Made by a program: the position numbers and the translations under genes. From NCBI GenBank assembly GCA_030549495.1, contig JAUIRK010000170.1, forward strand, positions 72,501 through 136,500: a DNA stretch of 64,000 bases, given 5' to 3'. Every line of letters begins with the position of its first letter. The first letter of the stretch is position 1. This document shows positions 15,535 to 29,100 of the stretch, piece by piece. The notes beneath the pieces were generated by a model that was not told the origin of the DNA, ran no database searches, and saw nothing but the letters and a program-made list of their open reading frames with translations. Source of the stretch: Nectonema munidae (taxonomy: Eukaryota; Nematomorpha; Nectonematoida; Nectonematidae).

Positions 15535-16251
15535 TTGCCTTTATTAATAAATGAAAATTCTCCATATGTTATTACTTGGATGAAATCTCTAAAACTTTTG
15601 AAAATAAAGTGCCTTTGCTTGGAATGCAACTGTGAAATGAATTGGACAAAATCTTCTAGGTTTTGTATGGAAATGTCGAAACAAAACTTGTCCAAAATTT
15701 AAATCAACGATTTCAATTTGTTCATCATTTTTTCACAAGTCCAAAGTCCCTCTCAAAGATGGATTCACATAATGTATTTTTGGACTCAAAATATCGGTGC
15801 ATCAAAAACATCTCAACAAACTCGATTGAGTGAAGAAACAATAATTGATTGTTTTTCATTTTTTAGAGAAGTTTGTAAAATACATTTTCAGAATAATCCA
15901 ATAAAACTTGGAGGTCCTGACTTCAGAATACAAATCGATGAGTCTGTTTTTCTCACAAACCAAAATATCATCGTGAGGAGGCTGCTGAAAAACAAATTTG
16001 GGTATTTGGTTTAGTTGACACTTCTTTTGTTTCCTGTAATTGGATACATGGAAATTGTTCAAGATAGAAGTGCAATAACATTACTTCCTATAATTGAGAA
16101 AGTGGTTCGACCTGGATTCGTTATACATAGTGATCAATGGCGAGCATATGTTAATGTGGAAAGATTAGGATTTAAGCATATGACAGTAAATCATACTTTG
16201 AATTTTGTGAATAAAGAAAATGGAGTTCACACTCAAAACATAGAATCTTAG
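15535..16251 (+). pseudogene. ISXO2-like (Merlin) DDE transposase, broken
   Basis: It starts with a zinc-ribbon-like part in split frames (LECNCEMNW, then CRNKTCPKF), as in IS1595/Merlin transposases. The catalytic core follows: first Asp in RIQIDESVF (near 15936), second Asp in VIHSDQWRAY (near 16125), and Glu in VHTQNIES (near 16240), with GYMEIVQDRSAITLLPII between the two Asp. All three DDE residues are visible. The reading frame changes between the zinc-ribbon part and the core, and again near 16014, where a stop ends the first core frame. A stop directly after IES removes the usual C-terminal end. It is not functional as it stands. Confidence 0.8.
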
Positions 16252-16484
16252 TGAAAAAAACAAAAAGCAAATATAAAAAGAATGAACGGATGCAGAAGAA
16301 ATTTTCTAGAATCTTAACTTCAAGAATATTTGTGGCGAGAAAGGTTTTCCAATAACCCTTTTTTCAGTTTTTGTGAACACATAGCTCAACAATTCCCTGT
16401 ATGAAAATAAATGTAAATTTTGATTTTAATTATATTTACTAAATAAATTTTTCACATTATTTTTAGTAAAATAATATGTATAGT

Positions 16485-17012
16485 CAGAGGCGTAGCTAAC
16501 ACTTTTGCCGCCCGGGGAGGTTGTAAAATCTGCCGCCCTTTATGACGTTGAGTTTCAAAAGCCTCCAAAAATTCAAGTCCGTACGCTAACGGTCAGGCGA
16601 AGACTTGATTGTAGTTAGGTTTTTCAAAGTAGACGGCTGGGTCAGAAATAATTTTAAAGGAGTCATTGAGAGAGCTCATCTTGTTAACAATTTTAACTAA
16701 CAATAAAAGATGAGATGTAATTACAAAATAAACTGCGGTTTCTATACATCTCATAGCTAAAAGAAATTTCAATCCTTAAAAATGAAATAAGAAACAAAAT
16801 ATAAAAAAATGATGGACGGGGAGTGCCTTTTTGACCCCCTCCACTAAAATTAAAACAGTCACAAAAAAACTGGAATCGATTAAATTGAACAGAAAATTTA
16901 AACTAAAAATTAAATGGAATATTTTAACAAATGACATTAGGACAAAATGCCGCCCCTTAAAATCTGACGCCCGGGGCGGACCGCCCCTGGCGCCCCACTA
17001 GCTACGCCTCAG
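16485..17012. mobile_element. hAT-type MITE nested in the Merlin element
   Basis: Left end cagaggcgtagcta; right end tagctacgcctcag, its inverse over 12 bases. Flanking 8-mers are tgtatagt (16477-16484) and tgtacagt (17013-17020), 7 of 8 identical, as expected of the 8-bp hAT duplication. Both ends carry GC-rich gccgccc.. blocks, far less AT-rich than the surroundings. No coding capacity. It landed after the Merlin transposon. Confidence 0.75.
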
Positions 17013-17197
17013 TGTACAGTAAAGCTAGGAAATTATTTGGGGTGGTGGTTCTTCAAAAGGGTGATATGGGGTCGTTGTTCTTCACTAGCTACTAAAATAT
17101 TGTTTTGGGGTGGTTGTTCTTCATATGATCCAAAACATGGATATTTATTAAGACAAGAGAAATTTCGGTGAAATTAATACCTAATTTTAAATGCACC

Positions 17198-20100
17198 ATG
17201 TTTCAATTAATCAGAAAGAAAAGTAAATATAAATGCTTTACATCTATCACATTTTCAGGATTCCTATACACTAGATTTTTGCAAGAAATGAAAAGTGAAA
17301 TAGCGGAAGAAGAAGAAGTGAACTTTAGAGGAATTCTTTTCCACGAAAACTCGCAGCAAGAAGAAGGAGAATTCATCAGCGAAGACAATGCAACTTCAAA
17401 CGCCCTCAATCTAGTTATCCAGGTTAATTCATCATACAATATGCTTTTATATTTCACAGCAATTAAGTTGTGAATTTATTAATATTTTTGTGGCCATTTT
17501 TATTAGTGTCATTAATTCCTCTTAGACTTTAGATTAACGTAAAAAATTAGGGAAAATTTTCGATCGTGATGGAGTGTATGTTATTTGTTCGTATATTCAA
17601 TACTTGGCTTTCTCTATTAGGAGTGAATCAAATTATTTACCGGGCAAATACCAATATAAATACTTCTTTTTGGTATTTCGAAAATTCAAATATTTATTTC
17701 CTGAATACAAAAATTTTATTCCTGAATCTAAAAATTTATTAATTTATACTAAACAATATAAATTAAAATACAAATATTCTTTTTCCATGTTTGGAAGTAA
17801 AATCTAATAACTAAAAATAACACCTCTAAATTCATATAGGTTGGCCCAAAGCCCGCTCAGAATTACTCTTGAAATTCCACCATGAACTCGTTCTCATGAA
17901 GTACTTCAACTGTTGTCATTTTTACGTTTTTATTTTTTTAATGAGAACTCTCATTTGACTTAACCAAAATCGTTATGAAATTTTTTTTTACAAATTGCAG
18001 AATAAATCATTTTCTTTCAAAAGTACTAATATCTAAAATACAAATAGATACATTATAGAATGTTTTCTCAACAGCACAAAAATAATGCTACGCTGGCAGA
18101 AATGTGCACTCCGGGGCATAGGGCTGAGAACCCCTGACGTAGATTGTGAAGTTTATGATAGTGAGGATGATGGAGTAGAAGAGGTGCAAAATGATGATGT
18201 TCATCATGATGACAGTAATGAATGACAGCGTGATGAATGGAGAAAGGCATTATCTCTTTGATCAAAGGAGGTGTTGACTGCGGGAGACTTTTCTCACAGC
18301 TACTCTTCCTTGAGTCGGCCTTCACCAAAAGCTTCTGGTTCCTTAGCAATTTCAAGATATCCTTTGTTAGCTCAAAAAGAATTTTCTTCCAGTGAGGAGA
18401 AAAACAGCGGTACAAGGGATAATAATAATAATAATGTTGTTTTATATTAAATTCGTTTCCTACAAACTAAAATAACAATTATTTCTCGGAAAAGAGTTCA
18501 CGTTGTGGTTTTGATCTCAAATTTCACGTTGTGAGAAGTCCACTTGAGAATTGTTCTCATCAAAAAATTGCACGCCACCCCCAGGATTGTTCTCTTCAAG
18601 AACTTGTGTAGACTTTCTTAAAGAAATCCAATCATTTTTTAGTTTTATATAAATAAGAGCATAATCAAGAGCTTATTTTCAGTTGTATAAATTTTTTTTC
18701 ATAAAATGTGGGTAATTGACTAAAATATCAAAATAATTGGCAGTGTGGGTAGTGTTAGGTTCCTGTTTGACTTCGATGCCTACCTTCGCAATGAGTATTA
18801 ATCCTTTTTGCACATAGTTCGGCACAACTGTTGCAATTGTTCGTTCTCAATGAAAACAACCCCTCCTCAGTTACCTTTACTTCTTATAAACAGCAAATAT
18901 GTAATACTAGTGTATTTGTAAAAAACCAAAATAGCATTTGCTTCTTCCAATAAATTCTCTTACGCGATTTAAAGGAAATTTATGCAAATTAAAAATGAAA
19001 TTTTGATCAAAATTTTGGCTCTTAGTTTACCCTTGATTAAAAGCTTCTTATTAAAAGCTTTTAACCACTTGAATGCTCTAACTGTTAGAGTCTAACATAT
19101 ATCAACAGGATCTCACTTTTTACCCAATTGAACCTAAATGCTCTCAAAACTTTTCAAAATTTTGATTTTTTTAAAACAAATTAAAATTATTCAATGTATT
19201 TTAACGTTTATTTAGTTGTAGAGTTTGCATCCAAGGGAACAATATTCTTTCAAAACTGGACAGTTGGGATTGCTAATTAGTTTAAATTTTGTTATTTTCT
19301 TTCAAAAGGTTTTCCAATATGAATAAAATTTATTTTTATCTTAGTTAATCAGTTTGTGAAAAAAAACGAAATTTAATTGTAAAAATCGTACTTAAATTGA
19401 AAAAGAAGGAACTTACAGTAAAAATGAATATATACGATTTTTAATTCTAAATTACCTTTTTCAATTTCTTAATTTTTTTATTTAAAAGTTATCTCTTTTT
19501 ATTTCTAAATTGTCTTTTTTCAATTCTATTTTGTAATAGAATTAAATTATTTTGTATTTAATTAAAAAAAAATGATAATTTAGAATTAAACGAAAATATC
19601 ACTTAAAACCTAAAAAAGACCATTTTGAATTTAAAAAGGTAATTTAGAACTAAAAATATTATATATTCAAACTAGTAGTTAAAATATTTATAAGAAACAA
19701 TAAAAACTATGCACGAATATACTCATGCTAATTATGTTTAAAAAATCATTTTAATTGAAAAAATGGATATTAACTGTTTTAGCTGTTTTTATAGCTGGGT
19801 AGCCGATAGTGTCAAATGGCCCACCCTTGCCCCACGCCCTAGACCTCTCTACCACTGTCAACATTCAAAGAGGTCATGCTAGTTATTGAATGTAGATGCA
19901 GTATTTCTTATTACTGCTCTTTTTAAAAATGCTTTATTTTATAAAAAGTGAAAGTATTGTCATTTTAGATACTATGGCATGTCGACGTATTTCGAAGGTC
20001 ATTTCGGGCACAAGCGCATCATCACATATGTAGCAAAAGTGGAGAAAGTTGTTTTTACTGCCTCTTGAAAAGTGTTTTCACCCAATTCCAAAATTTTGGT

Positions 20101-23100
20101 CAGCAAGCGATTGAAGTATTCAAGTTGTCGCAAACTCTTGAACAGTCTCTAAAGGAGTCAAAACACAAAGCAGACTTTGAAGGAGATGATCAAGTTACAT
20201 GCATTGAAAAAAACTTTGTAAGCTGTGTTTTTTTATCATGCTAAAAAATACACCTTATTTCTTATAATTGTAGAAATTTAAAAATTCTAAACGTACATGC
20301 TTGTTTCTCGATTTTACTCAATTTATCAAAAAACTAATATTTAAAACAAATTCTATGATATAAAATATCTTTGGAATTTTAAAGATGTTTTTTTATTTTA
20401 TACCATTGACAGTTTGTTCTAAGCTATAAACACACGTGATCTAATTTCAAAGGGAAGGCCTCTCTCACATCCTTAAAACTCTATATCTAGTTTTATCTCC
20501 AAAAACTCTTGTATCTTACATAAAAGTCAGTATATATTTTGTTTCGAAAGAAAAGAGAGGTATAAACAAAAAATTTGCAAGATTTAAATTTGTAGATTTA
20601 ATTCTAATATAGCATATTTACAGCATTTATCAAAGCATTTTTTATCGACTTTCTTCATAAGAACATTTTTAGTAGTTGTGCAAAATGTTTTTAAGCAGGA
20701 TATTTTAACTCTTTCTTCCATTTTAAGCTCACGAAAGGTTTGAGAGGTTTTTTATAATTTTTTTGTAATGTTTTTTTATATATTTTATAATGCTATTATC
20801 TTAGATAGGGGATTTCTTAGATTAGGGGGCGTGAGTAAGGTTGGTTAGCTAGTGGGTTTCGACAACACAAGGTCTTGGCTTCGATCCCACATCAAGCCTA
20901 CTTTCCTCATATTCGATACAAGCGGCGCAATTGTGCCTTCTTGATGAAAACACCCCACGGTACCTTTACATTTAGAGATGAAAAAAAACATACAAGCATT
21001 GTCATATGACTACTTTTTGTTCTGCATGTATCTTCAATGTTCTCATAAAGTTGATCCACACTTTATTATATTTTATTATAAAGATTTATGCCAGATGAGG
21101 TTGAAAAGGCATCAAAACTACGATTTTTCTTTGAAACTAATGAAAGATGAATTTATTAGTATTATTATCAAACACAAGGGCTGAAGATACTTAAAATTTC
21201 TAAAAACAGATGGATCTTTTTGATAATTTGCAAAGTTCCCAAAAGTAGTACATTTTGAGAATTAACAAACGTGAAATTTTATTGAATACTTGGTTATATT
21301 TCTTACTTGTCTTGTTGAGTTTTGTTTTCGTAATAAAGTTCAGAGTAAACTCAGTTTTCACGTTCACAGTGACCAATAATTTCATTTGCGATATTTTACC
21401 TCCTAAACAAAGTTTATTTGTTAATTTTAGTTAGAATTAATTTAAATAAACCATGAGTGAATTTACGATGAACCAAATTCACTTTGAGTAAAATTACCAG
21501 GAAGTATCAAGAATTACTGAAAAGATGCCAAATTTATCTTATTGCTACAATTTTTTCCCTTTAGTTTCCAACTTCCCTTTTTTGATTGTTAACAAATGAA
21601 ATTTACAATTGTTTTTTGAGTTCTTTGTTTTGCCATTTGTGCTTTTCATAACATTGCTTACAAATTAAAAAGAAATATTTGTTGTGCTGGATCATAAAGC
21701 GGACATTTCTGTTAAAATATTCATGATGTTTAAAATCATCATCCTATTTTGTGCCATCATTGGAAACAAAAGTAGATTCATCATCAACAATTTTAAAAAC
21801 CCCTTTCAAATTCACTTGGTAGTTTAGAAAAAAATCAATTTATTAAAATTCATTTTTTATCTCTATCGAATCTAACAAAATATCTTATTTAAAAATTTCA
21901 GTTACAGATTCTTAGTTTGAATTTTGACTAGTTTTAAAGAATTCATTATTTTCTATAACATTTGCAAAGATTTCGAAATAAGCACTCTTCATGAAAAGTG
22001 TTTGAGAAAATAATTTAAAAAGCAGAAAGAAATAAAATTATATGGATTAACAGCCAAAAAATACTAAAATATCAATTGTTTACCAATGTGGAAAAGAAGC
22101 TAATTTTCCGTTTTTCATCATTTATTCCATTCAAGAAAAATGTTTCAATTAACTTTTTTCTATATTTAAGCTGATAATGTACATTAAAGCTCAGAACTCA
22201 GAAGGTTTCTAACGGTAATATGGGTCTATATAAGTGTTTTTTACAATTGTACCCTTCGTATTCAATAATAGATATGTTCCTGAATGGAAAAATATATGAA
22301 TGCTATTTTGTTTGAATGACTAAATATGATATTCCTATGTAATACATATATAATTATGATCAAACTAAAGATATTTTCAAAATTTAAATACTTTATTTCA
22401 TTTCTTAGATGCAAATATTTTCACAACTTCATCAAAACACAAAATTCCACGATTTAAATGAAATTACTCAAAGAGTCTTCGAGTCTTGTCACTCCTGTTG
22501 TTTCATCCACAAGAAGTTCTTCACTCAACTCTCTATGCTAATAAAGTGCGAATGTGGATATGAAACATCTCAGAAATTAGACAATCATTGTGCCTTCGAG
22601 CTAAGCACAAACCAATTAAAATTAAATTTGCGTGGAGAAATGGAAGTTCAGAATAGAGCCAATCAAATTTCGTTTTCAAATATTTTAAGCGTATCAAAGG
22701 ATGGCTTTCTCATTCCATGCCCTGTAAGTGTTTAATCTCCTTTTCAAACTAACTATGTACATTGTAGTACATGTTATCTAGCAAAGTATTTTAATAAGTT
22801 TAAAGGCGGTGAACCCTATTTAAGACTTCAGTTGAAATTAAATCATTTTTATTATTCTTTCTTTAATTTTGAAAAACAAATAAACATTGAAAAATTTATT
22901 AAGTTTATTTTAAAAGTAATATGTATTTTACAAACTACTTTCTCGGATGTACTGTCTTTTTCAAAGTATATAAAAACCCATGATTGTGCTTTCAAAAATG
23001 ATATCCTAAAAATATAATAGTAAAAGTAAACTTTTAACTTTTTTTTATCGATTTAAGAAATCTGTCAATTGGTTAAATTATTTGGATGGCATATATTAAT

Positions 23101-26100
23101 TATATATATATTCAAAATCACTTTAATTAATTTTCCAATTTTTACTTATTTTTTTTTTCAAACTTTTTTGAATATATATATTGAACTGAAAAATATTTCT
23201 TCTTTATAAAATGATATACAAATTTTGGAAATAGACATCGTGCAATTTTAAACACAAATTATTTCTACAAAATACGAAATTTTGCTTTTTTTTTTGGAAG
23301 AAAACAGAAATATATTATTCATAGGTAAGCAAAGAAATTTCTCGTTTTTTAACTTTAAGTATCGCAACAAACATGACTTGGAATGTTTTCGAAAATTTAG
23401 AGCTATATAACATTATGAACAAAATTTGTAAAATTTTTGAAAAATCAAAGTATCTCAAAGCCAATTTGTTATTAGCAAGTTTTATCTATAAATATATCAT
23501 TTGAACAATTTTAAAGCATTTCTCTTTGAATCGTGCATGTTTTATTTTCGGGGTTTTTCTAACATTTTAAATTTCGTATATTTTGGCCTTTTGAAATTGT
23601 CGTTAATTTGCAACTCATAAAAAGCATCACTGAAGACAAGCGCTTTCCAAACTCTATAAATTTTTGCCACTCACCAAATACTAAAGAAGAAGTTTCATGT
23701 TACATCCAAGATTGAGTATTTTTTTTCATTTTATCAAAAAGATTTTTTAGAGTATTGTAACGCATTGTGGTTGGCCATACTTTGACTTTTCAAAAGACAT
23801 AAATGGCATTGAAAAAAGTCAAAAACAAAATTTTGTATTTCTTTCAAAAATAATTAAATATATAAAATACTATAAGAGATAAGCAATCATATTTTGGACA
23901 AAATTTTTCTAAACACCTTTTTTGACATATAAAATTAGTGAATGAAAAACCTGAATTCTTATAAATCCTCCGAAATTCCGTTGTTAAGCGAAGTCATAAG
24001 GGGGAGTGACAATCCCGCAAAAACGGGACATCTGACAACACAAATTATAAATAACGTACTTTTTAATCATAATCCTTTTCCATAACCGTATTATGTGAGT
24101 TTTCAAGGTTTTGTGACATGCATATCTTTTGAGAAGCATAACTGTAGACATGAATAGATTCAGCTTGCATATTTTTCTCTCTCTCCGATTTCTTCTTCTT
24201 TGGGTGTTCAAATAATTTTGCTTTTAAAGGAAGTATGGGTGCATATCATTACTGTCAAATCCATTTGTAATGATTCATGATCTCTCATTTCAATATGCTT
24301 TCGTGTAAGCACGCAAAATTTGTGAAAAAATTTCCTCGCCTTTGACAAAATAAGTTCAAATTAATCGTGGTGAACGAGAAAAAACTCTTACATTTCATTC
24401 GCTCATTTTTCACCTGTTCCACCATATTAATTTATGCAAAGTTTTTAGGAGAAAAATCTCATCACTCATAATTATCTATATGAGATGTTGGAATCAAGAG
24501 AAGTACTTGATTTTTTAAATATCGAAAAAATCTTTGAAGAATTACGTTTTTTATTTTTGCCAAGAATAATGGAATCCCATTCTAAAAATCTTATTAAACT
24601 TGCGTTTTGGGCAATTTTGTTTGTTTTGGATAGATCAATGTGTTTTTATTTAGTCTACATTTCAATTTATTTAATATTTTTGAAAAGCTAACAAATCTAT
24701 AAAATATTGTTTGAAATATGAACATTTTAAGCTTTTTTGGAAATTTGTTTCAATGAATTTAATACTTTCTCCAAATTCCATTATTTTGCATTCCATTATT
24801 TCTTATTATAATTTTATGATAATGGTCTGAACATTTGAAAGATACTGCGTTTTTATCCCATATTTGCAAATATATGCTTTGTATTTGCAAAAAAACTTTA
24901 TGTACCAATAGAATTTAAAAGATTTTCAAATTTTACTTTGCTATTAAATATACTTGGAGTTTCTGCATGAACATTAAATATTTTGCTTAACTTGAACTGA
25001 ATTTTTACTACATCACCGGAATTTGAAATAAGAATATATATACAAATCAGTTCTAAATCTTATAAATTTTCTACTTTTTAGAACTGTTTCAAAACGAAAT
25101 GCAAAGTAACATATGTTGCTGAGCATTTGCCTAATTTTATACTACTGAAGCTTGATAACTTTCAACAAATTTTTGATCACAAAGAAGAAAATTTGAAAGA
25201 GCTGTTAAAAGATTTTGAGCGTGGCTTTGATTTAAATCAAGTAATATTAACTATTAAGAAATCAATAAAATGTATCACTTGTTTTGGAACTATCGATATC
25301 TTGGCATTCAGGCATTGATATTCTAGAATTTTTTAATGTTTTTTAAATTCTATATTACATTGCCCCAATAGAGACATTTTCACTTGAGACAGTAGTTATA
25401 AGTATTAAATATATTTATAAATGATTTTGAAAAGAAAATCAATATTGAAAGAACCGGTAGAAAGTTTATAGTAAAGAAAAATCAGCATTTTAAGGAATGT
25501 AGGTTTTTTTAATCAAACATCGAGATTTGAACATTTGAGGGACTTAGATTAAACTTTTGGAAATCCAGAAAATCGACATATCTAAAGTTTTTAATTTTAT
25601 TTTGAATCTAACTTTTTCTTTCTGTTCGTAAACGTCTTCAAAGCATAGCCTTTTTTTTATGTATTTATCTTCTATTTATATTTGAGCATTCTAAAAACGA
25701 AAAAATGTGTTTTCAAAAAAGTCTTTTATTCGAGATAAACAGAGTCCTTCGGCAACTTTAAAACACTTGGTAATAAGCATAATATTCGGTATATTCGTAT
25801 ATTCGAGATATCAAGAATTTTTCGGATTATTTATTTATTTATATATAAATTATGCTAGTAATTCATTTTTTGATAAGCACAGATATTCTTGATAAGACGT
25901 GGCCAAGATATTGCCAGAGCACTGCAAGAGGCTATTTTCTTCAACCAATGTCGTTCGCTTATAACCGTTTGAACTTAAATATGCCCACCCAAACCCGTCC
26001 AGTATTTTTCAATATTTTTTTAAGTCGGCCAAACCGTCGGGTATTTTTAAATATTTTTCTGAGCTCGCCCGTACTCTCTTTTTTCCAATATTTTTTAAAG

Positions 26101-29100
26101 CGTAACTTTTATGTCATTTGAATTCCATCAGCATCATCATCTATCAATTTTTTCTTGTAATTTTCAATTATATTTTGTTATTTAGTCAAAACATTGTAGT
26201 TTTGATTAAAATATTTTGACTAGTGGGATTTATTGAAAAATCTTTTACACCCCTTTTTAAAGCTATAAGCTAATTGGCTAGAGTGTGGGTGCAAACTAAA
26301 AGCATTGGAATCGATATTAATCCGCATTTTGAATAATTATTATCACACGTTATCCAAGTATTATATATTTTTCTTACTAAAACTAATTTATAAAATAGTA
26401 TTTATTAGAAATTTAAGTAAGCTTATGTGCAAAAACCAATTTTATAGAATTCACAATTTATTATGCAAAAAGAGAAGACTATCAACAGTCTTTGGGTTAA
26501 GACAAGTTCCTCTTTTGTTGAGCGTTATACCTGCAATACTGAAATTTCCTTCATTTGAAGCACTAGATGTTGGAATATTCATCAATCTTATAATTGGAAA
26601 TCTACTTTTATTCTTCTTCTGTATCCGATTTTCTTTCAAAGTAAACGTCTAATTCATGTGCCTTTTTTCATCAATCCACTCATAAAAGTCGCAGTCATTT
26701 TTTGCCTTTTTTAGGAAGCTTTTTTGATTTTCCTCATTTGAAAATTGTCTTTTACACTATTTGTTGATTTCATTGTGAACATAGTTATATATTTTTTAGT
26801 TTCTTCGTACCACTTAACATTTTCATTTGTCGAAATTTCGGACACAAAAATGTGCCTACTTCATAGAAAACGACATCCTAAATTTGTTTATCTAAAACTT
26901 CCTTTAGTTTACATATTTCTTAACTCTAAAATTCAAATTCCGAAGAGATAACAACAATTTTCAATTGCTAAAAATTACAAAGTACTAAAAAACTAACGTG
27001 TTCAACCACAAGATACAAGAACAGAAAAGTGGAAATAATACGAAAAAAACGTGAAATTTTTTAGAAGATTTTAAAAAGCAGATGTCATAGCAAGGAGAAA
27101 AGGATTACTAACACAAAGGTTAGAAACACAGTTCTGTCTACCGCAAGACATCCGGTTTAGGTGAAGCGTTTGACTCCATCATTAGATTCATTCAAATAAA
27201 TAATATAGCAGACTCAATAATAATATAATAATATTCCAAAGTAATGCCACCAAAAATGGTATAACAAAATAAAGACATCCATCATTAATTAATACATATA
27301 GACACAATTTGATACAGCTTAATTAAATATTAGTAAAAGGTCAAACAGTGTATGTACACATACAACAATAAATAGTTGAATATACCATTGTAGTACTGAA
27401 CATACACAAAATATACATAGCTTGGTAACCTAGTTCATAAACGTCTGAAAAAACGATCTTTATGTTTTTAAATATTAAAAACACATTCTTTCATATTTTT
27501 AAGGTATACTACCTACTTAAAATTTTATTTCCCTTATAAAGGTTTATGTTTTAGATGATTTTGACTAAATCCTCAAAAATATTTCCGAGATTTTGGTTAT
27601 TTAAATTTTCAGCAGTTTTTGTTTCGACCATTTTGATTTTCTGCTGTTTTAGTTTTCGGACATTTTGACAAAGCACCATGTATGATCTCTAAGCAGACCC
27701 TGCTGATCATTGAGTCATGAGATACTGATAAAAATGAGAAGTAAGATTAGAAGTGAGATCAATAATTTTTTTTTATTCTGTAATGAGGCAGCATTCAGTA
27801 GAATACTGTGATGTGAACTGGTATGTTAAATATTCTGTTATAAAACTTCATGAAACTATAAATGTACATCCAGTAACGTAGCCACAAATTTATATTTGGA
27901 GGGGCCAATTGGGGCACTAATATACATGCATACCTACTTGCTTTGTCTAAAATTAAACCATCAAATGCTACTTATATATAACAACTCTTCTCTTTGTGTT
28001 TATAAGCCTCTTTTCTCTACTTGTGTCTTATTTCTTTGTTAAGGTTTTAGATTTTACCATGGTTAATATTTCTTATCTTTGTTTTTCATAGCAAGGAGAA
28101 ATTTTTTTATTATAAATCTGCTTTCTTATTACAGGTAGAAGGCTCATTTTAACAAAGTTAACACTGATTGTTACCGTCAATTATATCAATAATTTTTCCA
28201 TGTTTTGATTTTATTTGCTTTATATGGTTCGTATAAGCCTATTGTCAAAAATTAATTCATTATTTCATTTTAATTTGTAAATTTAAATTTTTTGATAGTG
28301 GGGCCCATAACATAGATGGAGGGGCCATGTCCTAAGTGCCCCATAGTTGTGTGCATCAATACTTACAAAGTATTTCCATATTCACATTGTGTGTTCTCTT
28401 CTTTAACTTATACACGCCCGCAATTTTTTTAACTTATACCCCCCCCCCCCTACCTATCTCTTATTTATATTTTTGAATATATATCCGCCCACGAGCCGGG
28501 CCGGGTATAGGCACACGGGCCTTGACCGTACCAGTGCTGCGCGCTAATATAAATGTATTGATGTTACCATTTGTTTTTAAATAGTTATTCACGAGAAAAA
28601 GGGTAGAAGATAATGAGGGAGATGAAGTTCACTTTTTAAACATGGCTGGAATGATCACCATTTCACATGGAATCTTTGGAGCTTATATCTTTCACTCAAA
28701 ATTCAAGATTTGGATTCATTTTGATTCTTCCAAAGTTGAAAAGGTATCTTGATTTATCAACTTTACAATATTTTCCACGTTCTCTTCTCGGTTACGATAA
28801 AAGAACTCTAGCTTTTAGTTGATTATTTAAAATCACTTTTTTTTTTTTTTTTTTGATTATTTAAAATCACTTATGAAGAACATATAAATATAAAGTTGCT
28901 AGTAACTTCGATAAATATTCTTAAACTTATTATAGAAAATATGTTTACAAATAAATCCATGTGATATTTAAATCTTTTTTTTTAATTCTTACAATAATCA
29001 ATTTTTCAAATAGTTGGGCTTGGATTTACTATTAAGAATTTTATATTGGTAATTATAAAAATACTATTAACCTTAAAGTAATCCAATTTTTAAATTTAAT

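Larger units (their letters stand above)
15222..17131 (+). mobile_element. Merlin-superfamily DNA transposon, complete from TIR to TIR
   Basis: The left end (ggatcatatgaagaacaacc..., 15222-15246) and right end (...ggttgttcttcatatgatcc, 17107-17131) are inverse at 24 of 25 positions. Between them lies an ISXO2-type DDE transposase (15535-16251). A 528-bp hAT-type MITE sits inside at 16485-17012. The right subterminal region repeats a ggggtggttgttcttca-like motif three times (near 17039, 17070 and 17107), and an inverted partial copy lies near 15255. I could not find a clean 8-9 bp target-site duplication at either assumed boundary. The element ends 127 bp before the first supported exon of the USP-like gene. 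Confidence 0.85.

Noticed and set aside
18068-18415. A His-rich - strand gene of 115 residues
   Set aside because: No homology, no promoter or poly(A) context, and the other strand is equally open in part. Recorded only as an unexplained island.
26305-26652. A 115-residue + strand frame in intron 4
   Set aside because: The overlapping - strand carries the hAT signature; the + frame has no protein character.
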